DNA of 64,000 bases from Cellvibrio sp. PSBB006 (GTDB taxonomy: Bacteria; Pseudomonadota; Gammaproteobacteria; Pseudomonadales; Cellvibrionaceae), in contig NZ_CP021382.1 in the NCBI RefSeq assembly GCF_002162135.1, positions 1,981,001-2,045,000 of the forward strand, in the 5' to 3' direction. How positions within the stretch are numbered: the stretch's first letter is position 1; each line of letters opens with the position of its first letter. The position numbers and the translations under genes are program-made. Under the pieces are notes generated by a model. It was not told the DNA's origin and searched no databases. It saw only the letters and a program-made list of their open reading frames with translations. This document shows positions 29,246 to 37,226 of this stretch, in pieces.

Positions 29246-31044
29246 GTTACGGGCCTCCCATGAGGTTTGCGTTCTTCTTTTTTGGGTTGCACGGCCATAT
29301 TGGGCGACATTATTTTTGGTGACGCCAATTTGGGTGGCACCAGGGGCTGCGGCGGGATCTGCATCATACGCAGAGCACCTTCCGCCACTTTGGAAAACAC
29401 CGGCGCCGCGACAAGGCCACCGAAATATTTCGATGCATCTGGCTCATCAATTACGACAACCGCCACAATGCGCGGATTGTCGGCCGGTGCCATGCCGGCA
29501 AATGAGGACATATAACGCTTCTCTTCGTAACCGTGAGCACCGACTTTATGCACAGTTCCGGTTTTGCCGGCGACGGTATAGGAAATTGCGCGTGCGCGGG
29601 TTGCGGTACCTTCGGTGGCGGCGCGCTTCAACATAGTGACGATGTCTTGCGTGTAATGTTCAGCCACGACACGCTCTCCTGCAGCTTCGCTATCAACACG
29701 CAACAACGACACCGGACGTTTGAGGCCGCCACTGGCGATCACGCTATATGCTTGCGCCAGTTGCAATACCGTGACGTTCATGCCGTAACCGTAAGCCAGC
29801 GTTGCGCGCTGAATTGGTCGCCAGCGTGCATGGGCAGGCAATAGGCCAGAACCTTCGCCGGGAAAACCGGTACCGGTGGTCTGGCCGATACCCAGGCGCG
29901 CGTACATATCACGGATGATGTGCGGCTCCAGTTCCAACGCAAGTTTGGTCATACCAACCTGGCTGGATTTTGCGATGACCATCGACAGATCCAATGTCCC
30001 GTAATCGTGTAAATCTTTCAGGGTTTTACTGCCCACCTGGATATAACCGGGACTGGTGTTGATAACATCATTGGGTTTAAATTTTCCCGACTCCAGCGCA
30101 GCCATGACCGCCAGGGGTTTCATGGTCGACCCCGGCTCATACACGTCGGTAATTGCACGGTTGCGCAAAGCAGCGCCTTTGGCATGACTACGATCGTTAG
30201 GGTTGTAGGAAGGTTGGTTAGCCATCGCCAATACTTCACCGGTAACAACGTCCAGGATAACCAGCGAACCCGCGCGCGCGCCGCTTTCCTCGACCGCATT
30301 TTTTAATTCGCGATGCGCGAGATACTGCAAGCGCAAATCGATACTCAAGGTAAGACTTTGCCCGGACCTGGCGGACTTGATCAGTTGCAATTCTTTAACC
30401 GTGCGCCCGTGCAAATCCTTTAAGACTTCTTTTGCGCCGTTTTCACCGGACAGCCAGGCATCGTAAGCCAGCTCCATTCCTTCCTGGCCGCGATCATCAA
30501 TATCCGTCATACCCACCAGATGCGCCGTCACATCACCGGCCGGATAATAACGACGGTATTCGGTTTGGCTGTACACGCCGGGAATATCCAAAGCCAAAAT
30601 CGTTTCGGCTGCCTGCGGTGGCAGATGGCGCTGCAGATACATAAATTCGCGGCTGCTGTAGCGTGCAAGCCGCGATTCCAGTTCCGCTTTATTCCAACCC
30701 AGCGCTTGGGATAATTCCGCCCAGTGCTGCGGCGCCTGCAACAAAACTTTTGGATTTGCCCACAAGGAAGCCACCGGCGTACTGACCGCCAGAGGTTCAC
30801 CGTTGCGATCGGTGATAACGCCGCGATAAGCCGTAATAGGTTCGGTGCGCAAGGTGCGAGACTGCCCCTGGTTTTGCAAAAATTCAAAACCTTTGTCGGT
30901 GTCAGGCAACACTTGCAAACTGGCTACGTGCCAGATCAACGCCAGCGTAGCGGCCGTCATGACCAACGCAACGCTGTAGAATCGCCAACGCGCCACTTTT
31001 AGTGTGCGCGAATCGGCGATAGTGGAATTCACAGAACTATTCAT
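29242..31044 (-). CDS. ftsI: Septal transpeptidase FtsI (PBP3)
   Basis: A 600-residue class B penicillin-binding protein. A short cytoplasmic tail and one membrane span (~24-44) lead to the dimerisation domain and the transpeptidase domain. The catalytic Ser is S306 in GSTMKPLAVMAAL; the KTG triad is K494-T495-G496. The second motif, normally SxN, reads S360-S361-Q362 (AKSSQVGMTKLAL), a Gln in place of the usual Asn. It overlaps ftsL by 8 bases and murE by 4, between rsmH-ftsL and the mur genes. Confidence 0.96.
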   Translation of the reverse strand: MNSSVNSTIADSRTLKVARWRFYSVALVMTAATLALIWHVASLQVLPDTDKGFEFLQNQGQSRTLRTEPITAYRGVITDRNGEPLAVSTPVASLWANPKVLLQAPQHWAELSQALGWNKAELESRLARYSSREFMYLQRHLPPQAAETILALDIPGVYSQTEYRRYYPAGDVTAHLVGMTDIDDRGQEGMELAYDAWLSGENGAKEVLKDLHGRTVKELQLIKSARSGQSLTLSIDLRLQYLAHRELKNAVEESGARAGSLVILDVVTGEVLAMANQPSYNPNDRSHAKGAALRNRAITDVYEPGSTMKPLAVMAALESGKFKPNDVINTSPGYIQVGSKTLKDLHDYGTLDLSMVIAKSSQVGMTKLALELEPHIIRDMYARLGIGQTTGTGFPGEGSGLLPAHARWRPIQRATLAYGYGMNVTVLQLAQAYSVIASGGLKRPVSLLRVDSEAAGERVVAEHYTQDIVTMLKRAATEGTATRARAISYTVAGKTGTVHKVGAHGYEEKRYMSSFAGMAPADNPRIVAVVVIDEPDASKYFGGLVAAPVFSKVAEGALRMMQIPPQPLVPPKLASPKIMSPNMAVQPKKEERKPHGRPVT

Positions 31045-31348
31045 GGTTATTCACCATCACGATGCGTTCTGCAGTAGCGGGGAACATACCCAACTGTTGA
31101 GTGGCGATAGCCTCCACACGACTGTAGGAAGCCCAGGTGCTCTGCTCCAACAAATATTGACCCCACTCCACCTGCAATTGAGCAGCTTCGCGACGCAGGG
31201 TTTCGAGGGTATTGGTTTGTTTGCGCACTTGATGTGTCGAAGCGACAACCGCCAGTGCCGACGCGATAACCGCCAACCACAAGAGCGCAGCCGCCAGCAG
31301 CGCACCGGGTGCGATGGGCTTGGCAGAATGGCGAGCGGTTTGTTTCAT
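31037..31348 (-). CDS. ftsL: Cell division protein FtsL
   Basis: A 103-residue bitopic protein. After a basic start (MKQTARHSAKPIAP) comes one membrane span (ALLAAALLWLAVIASALAVV) and a periplasmic leucine-zipper-like coiled coil (TNTLETLRREAAQLQVEWGQ). FtsL joins FtsB and FtsQ to activate FtsWI. The frame is open well upstream, but the ATG at 31348 has AAGG 6-9 bases upstream and gives the standard size. It sits between rsmH (74-base gap) and ftsI (8-base overlap). Confidence 0.93.
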   Translation of the reverse strand: MKQTARHSAKPIAPGALLAAALLWLAVIASALAVVASTHQVRKQTNTLETLRREAAQLQVEWGQYLLEQSTWASYSRVEAIATQQLGMFPATAERIVMVNNHE

Positions 31349-31422
31349 GTCAGCCTTGTGGTGGTTTATTAAAAATATCTTTTGATGTTTGTATTTTTTA
31401 CTGCTTCGCCGAGCCGAATCGG

Positions 31423-32355
31423 CTACTGCAATTTTTCCGCAACGCGCATGATGGCGCTTCGCGAACGGAGATTCGCATTGACTTCCAGGTCGCTCGCGCG
31501 GATGGCTTTGCCACAACTGCGCAAGCGTTTATTCAATTGTTCATCGCGCACCGGTACACCAAGCGGCAACTGATCGCCCTGCTCCTGACGACGGATAAAA
31601 CGCTTCACAACGCGATCCTCAAGGGAGTGGAAGCTGATCACCACTAATCTGCCGCCCACTGCCAAAACCTTAAGCGCCTGCTCCAACACCGCGTCCAGAT
31701 CGGTTAATTCCGCATTGACCTTGATGCGAATTGCCTGGAATGCGCGGGTCGCGGGATGCTTTCCTTTTTCCCACGCCGGGTTCGCTTCTTTCACAATCTC
31801 TGCCAATCGCGCCGTGGTGGTAATGAGCTGCTTTTGCCGTTCAGCGACAATGGCGCGCGCCATGCGTTTGGCAAATCGTTCCTCACCGTAATCCTTTAAC
31901 ACCTGGGCAATTTCACTCTCTTCTGCACTGTTAACCCAATCCGCCGCGCTCTGGCCGCGACTTTGGTCCATGCGCATATCCAGCGGACCATCCTGTTGAA
32001 AACTGAACCCTCGTTCAGCTTCATCCAACTGCGGGGAAGACACCCCCAAATCCAGCAACAAACCGGTTACTTTTCCGGTCATGTTGCGTGCGGCAACCAG
32101 TTCAGCCAGATCGGCAAATGAACTGTGGGCAATCTCAAAACGCGCATCCTGTTCAAATCGCTTACGCGCAACGGCAACAGCAGCAAGGTCTTTATCAATA
32201 GCCAGCAATTGCCCCTGAGGCGATAAGGTTTGCAGTATCAATTGGCTGTGACCGCCGCGACCAAAGGTGCCGTCGACATAAAAACCGTTCGGGTCAGTCA
32301 CCAAGGCGTCGACGGCTTCCTTAAGAAGCACCGTGATATGGGCAGATTCAGTCAC
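31423..32355 (-). CDS. rsmH: 16S rRNA m4C1402 methyltransferase RsmH (MraW)
   Basis: A 310-residue SAM-dependent methyltransferase of 16S rRNA C1402 in the decoding centre. [17 protein letters not shown] is the SAM-binding motif; [22 protein letters not shown] and DGPLDMRMD are diagnostic; [16 protein letters not shown] lies near the C-terminus. Starts at GTG (32355) with AGGAG 6-10 bases upstream. Its partner RsmI, which adds the 2'-O-methyl to the same base, is encoded at 36290-37174. Second gene of the mra cluster. Confidence 0.97.
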   Translation of the reverse strand: MTESAHITVLLKEAVDALVTDPNGFYVDGTFGRGGHSQLILQTLSPQGQLLAIDKDLAAVAVARKRFEQDARFEIAHSSFADLAELVAARNMTGKVTGLLLDLGVSSPQLDEAERGFSFQQDGPLDMRMDQSRGQSAADWVNSAEESEIAQVLKDYGEERFAKRMARAIVAERQKQLITTTARLAEIVKEANPAWEKGKHPATRAFQAIRIKVNAELTDLDAVLEQALKVLAVGGRLVVISFHSLEDRVVKRFIRRQEQGDQLPLGVPVRDEQLNKRLRSCGKAIRASDLEVNANLRSRSAIMRVAEKLQ

Positions 32356-32364
32356 AGATGGCTC

Positions 32365-32805
32365 CTACAGCGAAAGCGACAGCATTTCTTCGGGCAGCTC
32401 ATCGTCGGCAGGCTCATTCAAGAGCGCAGCCCAACTGTCCTCGCTCCACAACTCCAATTTTTTACCTTGTCCGACCAACATCATCTTTTTATCGAGATTG
32501 GCGTATTCGCGCAGCGTGGGCGGCACCAGGATGCGACCGTTACCATCAACCTCAAGCAAGGTTGCATAACCGATCATGATGCGTTTAACGCGCTGCGCCG
32601 CCTTATTGAAACTGGGTAAAGCCTCGATCTGCGGCAGCAACTCCAGCCACTCGGGCTCGGGGTAAACCAGCAAACAGCGGTCCTGGGTATGGGCAGTCAC
32701 CACCAAACGGCCAGCACAGGATTCCGCCAACGCCTCGCGGATGCGCGTCGGTATCGCCATGCGACCCTTGGGGTCCATGCTGATGGAATGACTACCTGTG
32801 AACAC
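32365..32805 (-). CDS. mraZ: Transcriptional regulator MraZ
   Basis: A 146-residue protein of two AbrB-like (SpoVT/MraZ) halves: [20 protein letters not shown] and the second [20 protein letters not shown]. MraZ forms rings that bind tandem repeats in its own promoter and, in E. coli, represses the mra operon. Starts at GTG (32803-32805), which gives the family N-terminus MFTGSHS, with GGTGA upstream. First gene of the cluster and 9 bases before rsmH. The upstream repeats at 32812-32865 are its expected operator. Confidence 0.96.
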   Translation of the reverse strand: MFTGSHSISMDPKGRMAIPTRIREALAESCAGRLVVTAHTQDRCLLVYPEPEWLELLPQIEALPSFNKAAQRVKRIMIGYATLLEVDGNGRILVPPTLREYANLDKKMMLVGQGKKLELWSEDSWAALLNEPADDELPEEMLSLSL

Positions 32806-32811
32806 TTTTCA

Positions 32812-32865
32812 CCACTTGATGGACTTAATTTCCACAAAAAACCACTATTAACCACTTTTTCCCAC
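32812..32865 (-). promoter_or_regulatory. MraZ operator: GTGG boxes at 10-bp spacing
   Basis: On the minus strand GTGG occurs at 32862-32865, 32852-32855, 32842-32845 and 32832-32835, exactly 10 bases apart, each followed by an AT-rich spacer; a fifth GTGG at 32812-32815 keeps the same register with one box skipped. MraZ in E. coli binds TGGG-N5 repeats with the same 10-bp period. The array spans the predicted transcription start and reaches the mraZ ribosome site. Confidence 0.88.
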
Positions 32866-32871
32866 GAGCAC

Positions 32872-32899
32872 ACTATAAATGCGGCAAAAGCAAAGTCAA
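32872..32899 (-). promoter_or_regulatory. Sigma70 promoter of the mra/dcw cluster
   Basis: Minus-strand -35 TTGACT (32894-32899) and -10 TATAGT (32872-32877) are separated by 16 bases. Start would be near 32865, inside the first MraZ box, which suits repression or modulation by MraZ. The leader to the mraZ GTG is about 60 bases. Confidence 0.85.
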
Positions 32900-33130
32900 G
32901 CCAGCAATGGCGCGGATGTGACGGGATTTTGTAGAGAAAAAACCTAATAACTGTGGGTATAAACAGGGTTTTGGCGAAAAGCGAAATCAGGATTTGAGAG
33001 GAGTTAGCCAAAATACAAGAGGATAGGAGGCAAACTTAATGTATTACATTAAGAAAGTGATTATTTTGTATTGAAAATGAAAGTCTATAGAGGAATGTGT
33101 TCTAACCAACACCTGGTGAGGAAAGTAATT

Positions 33131-33512
<382 letters not shown>

Positions 33513-33839
33513 GCGGCCACAGTAACTGCGCGAAAAAAAAAGTGCAAGAGTCGAAGCGTAAACGCCATCGCTCCTGTAAACACCATTCCTTTGTTATTGT
33601 CTGGCGCCAAAAATTGCACAAACGTTGAAAAAGCCAGCAAAAAGTTTACTTCACTGCTACTTTTAGTGAAATAAGCTATCAACTCGACAACATCTTTCAA
33701 TATCATTAGCCGGTCATTCGCGCTGGCAAAAAAATAAAAAGTTATTGGGAGAATCCAGAAACGAATTTCAATCCTTGTCCATCCGGACATCGTTTATCAG
33801 TTTGCATGTATCAAATAAAAAGTTCAGGAGAATACTAAC
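33513..33839. other. Intergenic region rnpB to TonB-dependent receptor
   Basis: About 327 bases between divergent transcripts. It holds the rnpB promoter at its left end. A 6-bp inverted repeat TTCACT-(9)-AGTGAA near 33651-33671 could be an operator for the receptor gene. A minus-strand frame of 124 codons (33416-33790) runs into rnpB and is not a gene. Confidence 0.5.
33519..33547 (-). promoter_or_regulatory. Sigma70 promoter of rnpB
   Basis: Minus-strand -35 TTGCAC (33542-33547) and -10 TACTGT (33519-33524) are 17 bases apart; a start 7 bases downstream falls at about 33512, exactly where helix P1 of RNase P RNA begins. A run of nine T follows the -35 box. Confidence 0.75.
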
Positions 33840-36212
33840 GTGAAGGGTTACAAACTGAGTTTACTTACCGCACTCATCGCCGGCTACGCCATCAGCCATA
33901 CAGCCACTGCGCAAACACCGGCATTAGAGGAAGTGCTGGTCACCGCGCAAAAACGCGTGCAAAGTCTTAAAGATGTTCCCATATCGGTTAACGCCATCGG
34001 CGGTGAAAAGCTGGAAAAAGATGGCATCACCAGCATTGAGCGCATGGCGGACTACATTCCCAGCTTTAACATGACCCAAACGGGTATCGGCACCAACATT
34101 TCCATTCGCGGTATTACCTCCGGCGTAAACCAGGGTTTTGAGCAATCCGCTGCGCAATTTGTCGACGGCGTACATTTCGGTCGCGCACAACTGGCGCGCG
34201 CGCCCTTCCTCGACATAGAGCGAGTCGAAGTGTTGCGCGGTCCGCAGAGTATTTTGTTTGGCAAGAACAGTACCGCTGGTGCAATCAGTATCACCACAGC
34301 TAAACCTACCGACGAGTTCGAGGCCAAGATTACAGCCCTTTATGAACCGGAATACGATGAAGAAGATCTGCGCTTTGTAGTTTCAGGTCCACTGACCGAC
34401 ACACTGTCTGCACGCGTTGCGCTGCTGGATCGCACGACGGATGGTTATTTTGAAAATACAACATTAGGCCGGGATGAGTCGCGCGATGAAGAGCGGGTAA
34501 TTCGTGGCACGCTCGCCTGGAAACCTACTGATAATTGGGACATCACCTTAAAACTGGAAGATGGTTCCTTTGACAGCGATGGCCGCAACATTGAAGTGGT
34601 ACGCCCGGTTGAATTGCCGGTTGCCGGCGCCGTGCCCTACGCCAATGTGCTTTCTGCATTAACCGGTGGAACTTACGTTCTGGATACGCAACAGGATTAC
34701 AAACGTCAATCCAACGGTGATTACAGTTACAACGATACTGAAAACGCAACACTCACCATAGAAACCGGCTTCGGCGATCACACCTTTACGTCGGTAACTG
34801 GCTATAACGCCTATAACTATGAAGAGCTGTGTGATTGTGACTTTGTCGGCTTGCCGATTTTTAACGTCAGCTCCGAGGAAGACTACGAACAAGTCAGCCA
34901 GGAATTGCGTATCGCATCCCCTACAGACGGCACCATCAGCTATATCGGCGGTGTGTTCTTTCAAAGCAGCGATTTGAAATTTGATGATGTTATCGGCGTT
35001 CCCTCCGATAGCTTGCTGGGCATCGCCGTTAATCCGGCAATTCAAGGGGCATCCAGCAATCGTAATTTTGACCAGGAAAGTGATCTGGCTGCGATCTTCG
35101 CGCAGGTGACATGGAACATCTCTGATAGCTGGCATTTGACCTTGGGCGGACGTTATACCGAGGAAGATAAGGAGGCCAGTCGCAGGCAGTACCATGTCAG
35201 TCCAGCGGGAACAGAACTGCCTGTGGGCACACCGGCTGATCCGTATAACGTATTGTTCGGTCTGTTTAATATTGAGCCGTATCCCACCGTGCAAGGTGAT
35301 CGGAGTGAGTCAGGGTTCAGCCCGCAAGTGAATTTGCAATATGACCTGAATTCCACAGACATGATTTACCTCAGCTATACCACTGGCTTCAAGTCTGGCG
35401 GTTTTGACGTTCGCGCCAACGCCGCACCCGGCGCAGGCAATAATTATGCATTCAATACCAGCAGCGGTTCACCCGTACCGATCACCGGCACCTTCGAATT
35501 CGAAGACGAAGAAGTGACGAATTATGAACTGGGTGGAAAGTTCACCCTGGCCGGCGGTGCGGCGGAAGTTAACCTAGCATTGTTCCGTTCCGAATTTAGC
35601 GATATGCAAACCAGTCAGTTTGATGGCGGTGTGAGCTTCAACGTAACTAACGCCGCTGAAGCGATTGTGCAAGGCCTGGAAATCGATGGACGCTGGGCGT
35701 TAACGGATACGATTCTGGTTCGCGGCGGTGCTGCTTATCTGGATTTTGAATACGATAAGTTTCCCAATTCCCAATGTTATTTTGGCCAGACTGATAACAT
35801 TGCTCCCATTGGCGACAATTTCTGTGATGCCGGCGGTGCGCGCCGTGAATTCACACCGGAGTATCAAGGCAACCTGGGGATTGATCACACCTTCAGCTTT
35901 GCCAGTGGCGGATTGGAGCTGAGCAGCACCCTGGACTTGATCTTCAGCGATGAATACCTGACCACACCGTCGCTTGATCCCAAACTGAAGCAGGACGCGT
36001 TTATGAAAGTCAATGCGCGTATTGCACTCAGTGATGCAGACAACATCTGGGAATTGGCGTTGATCGGCAAGAACCTGACTGATGAAAACGTCGTGACCTA
36101 TGCCAACGGTCTGCCGGTTGCCAGCATCCTCACCGGCGGTACTGGTACCGGTTATTACGCGTTTTATGAGCGGCCCAGAACGATTGCATTACAGGGCACC
36201 TTCAGGTTTTAA
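33840..36212 (+). CDS. TonB-dependent outer-membrane receptor
   Basis: A 790-residue receptor. The signal peptide (MKGYKLSLLTALIAGYAISH...TAQ) is followed by the TonB-box-like LEEVLVTAQKR and a plug domain with VEVLRGPQSILFGKNSTAGA (~residues 130-150); a 22-strand barrel follows, ending in the outer-membrane signal ...QGTFRF with C-terminal Phe. It imports an unknown substrate with TonB-ExbBD energy; the plug wording VTAQKR...LKDVPISV belongs to the large FecA/pesticin-like class common in Cellvibrio and Sphingomonads, where substrates range from iron chelates to sugars. No N-terminal signalling domain. GTG start with AGGAG 9 bases upstream. It stands alone between rnpB and rsmI, with no enzyme gene beside it to hint at the substrate. 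Confidence 0.93.
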   Translation: MKGYKLSLLTALIAGYAISHTATAQTPALEEVLVTAQKRVQSLKDVPISVNAIGGEKLEKDGITSIERMADYIPSFNMTQTGIGTNISIRGITSGVNQGFEQSAAQFVDGVHFGRAQLARAPFLDIERVEVLRGPQSILFGKNSTAGAISITTAKPTDEFEAKITALYEPEYDEEDLRFVVSGPLTDTLSARVALLDRTTDGYFENTTLGRDESRDEERVIRGTLAWKPTDNWDITLKLEDGSFDSDGRNIEVVRPVELPVAGAVPYANVLSALTGGTYVLDTQQDYKRQSNGDYSYNDTENATLTIETGFGDHTFTSVTGYNAYNYEELCDCDFVGLPIFNVSSEEDYEQVSQELRIASPTDGTISYIGGVFFQSSDLKFDDVIGVPSDSLLGIAVNPAIQGASSNRNFDQESDLAAIFAQVTWNISDSWHLTLGGRYTEEDKEASRRQYHVSPAGTELPVGTPADPYNVLFGLFNIEPYPTVQGDRSESGFSPQVNLQYDLNSTDMIYLSYTTGFKSGGFDVRANAAPGAGNNYAFNTSSGSPVPITGTFEFEDEEVTNYELGGKFTLAGGAAEVNLALFRSEFSDMQTSQFDGGVSFNVTNAAEAIVQGLEIDGRWALTDTILVRGGAAYLDFEYDKFPNSQCYFGQTDNIAPIGDNFCDAGGARREFTPEYQGNLGIDHTFSFASGGLELSSTLDLIFSDEYLTTPSLDPKLKQDAFMKVNARIALSDADNIWELALIGKNLTDENVVTYANGLPVASILTGGTGTGYYAFYERPRTIALQGTFRF

Positions 36213-36226
36213 CCGTAAGTAATACG

Positions 36227-36269
36227 ATTGCCGGAGTCAGTTTTCCACCAGAAAATTTGCTCCGGCAAT
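36227..36269. terminator. Inverted repeat between convergent genes, possible bidirectional terminator
   Basis: A perfect 10-bp stem ATTGCCGGAG / CTCCGGCAAT, with a nested TTTTC / GAAAA pair in the loop, lies between the receptor stop and the rsmI stop. There is no T-tract, so efficiency is uncertain. Confidence 0.5.
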
Positions 36270-36289
36270 TAGCTGCCGCTTTACTTCCG

Positions 36290-37174
36290 CTATTCTTTTT
36301 TACTATTTTCCAACGCCCACTGATACAAAAAATTCTTTTTTAAACCGGTCAGCTTTGCACCTAAACTCGCCGCCTGTTTTATCGGTAACTCTTCCAGCAG
36401 AACGCGCATCACACGCTCGGATTCCGTTCCCATATCCTTGGCCGCCGGCGCTATGGCACCGTGAATGAGCAACACAATTTCCCCTCGCTGCTGATTGGTG
36501 TCGCTGGCGACCCAGTCGGCCATTTCCCCTACCGCGCCGCCGCGAATCGTTTCAAAAGTTTTGGTTAACTCACGCGCGAGCACCACCTCGCGTTCCGCAC
36601 CAAAAATCTGCGCGACATCTTGCAACGTTTCCAATATGCGATGCGGGGCTTCATAGAAAATGAGCGTGCGGGTTTCATTAACCAAGGATTGCAACACATT
36701 GCAACGGGCCGTTTGTTTTGCGGGGAGAAACCCTTCAAACGCAAAACGATCCGAGGGCAGCCCCGCCGCCGACAGCGCTGCAATCATGGCACAGGCACCC
36801 GGTACCGGAACCACTTGAATACCCCGCTGCCGCGCGTGACGCACCAGGCGATAACCCGGGTCAGATACCAGCGGCGTGCCTGCGTCAGATATCAGCGCAA
36901 CGCTTTCACCATTGAGCAGACGCTGAAGTATTTGCTCAGTGCGCTGATCGTCACTGTGGTCGTGATAGGCAACGGTCGGTGTTTTAATGTCAAAATGAGC
37001 CAGCAAACGCGAACTGTGTCGAGTATCTTCCGCTGCAATGAGTGCAACTGTTTGTAGTGCTTCCACCGCTCGCGGTACCATATCGGCCAAATTGCCGATG
37101 GGTGTGGCGACGACATACAGTATTCCTGTCGTGGACATTGAAGATGTAGTTGATGTCGAAGCACTATTGGTCAT
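36290..37174 (-). CDS. rsmI: 16S rRNA 2'-O-C1402 methyltransferase RsmI
   Basis: A 294-residue SPOUT-unrelated tetrapyrrole-methylase-fold enzyme that 2'-O-methylates C1402 of 16S rRNA, complementing RsmH. LYVVATPIGNLADMVPRAVE and LISDAGTPLVSDPGYRLV are the family's SAM-binding motifs; VPVPGACAMIAALSAAGLP follows. The frame is open far upstream into lpoA, but the ATG at 37174 has GAGAA at -7 and fits the family length. It is divergent from lpoA with only 52 bases between the starts, the yraL-yraM arrangement of E. coli. Confidence 0.95.
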   Translation of the reverse strand: MTNSASTSTTSSMSTTGILYVVATPIGNLADMVPRAVEALQTVALIAAEDTRHSSRLLAHFDIKTPTVAYHDHSDDQRTEQILQRLLNGESVALISDAGTPLVSDPGYRLVRHARQRGIQVVPVPGACAMIAALSAAGLPSDRFAFEGFLPAKQTARCNVLQSLVNETRTLIFYEAPHRILETLQDVAQIFGAEREVVLARELTKTFETIRGGAVGEMADWVASDTNQQRGEIVLLIHGAIAPAAKDMGTESERVMRVLLEELPIKQAASLGAKLTGLKKNFLYQWALENSKKE

Positions 37175-37226
37175 TATTCGTTCTCTATTTTTTCTGTAAC
37201 GGCAATATGTCAGGAGAGTGTTGGGC

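Larger units (their letters stand above)
32806..33130. other. Control region between rnpB and mraZ
   Basis: About 325 bases. The left part holds the mra promoter and the MraZ operator. The right part (about 32910-33130) is AT-rich and must include the 3' processing or termination site of RNase P RNA, but I see no strong stem followed by a T-tract there. No open frame is convincing. Confidence 0.6.
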
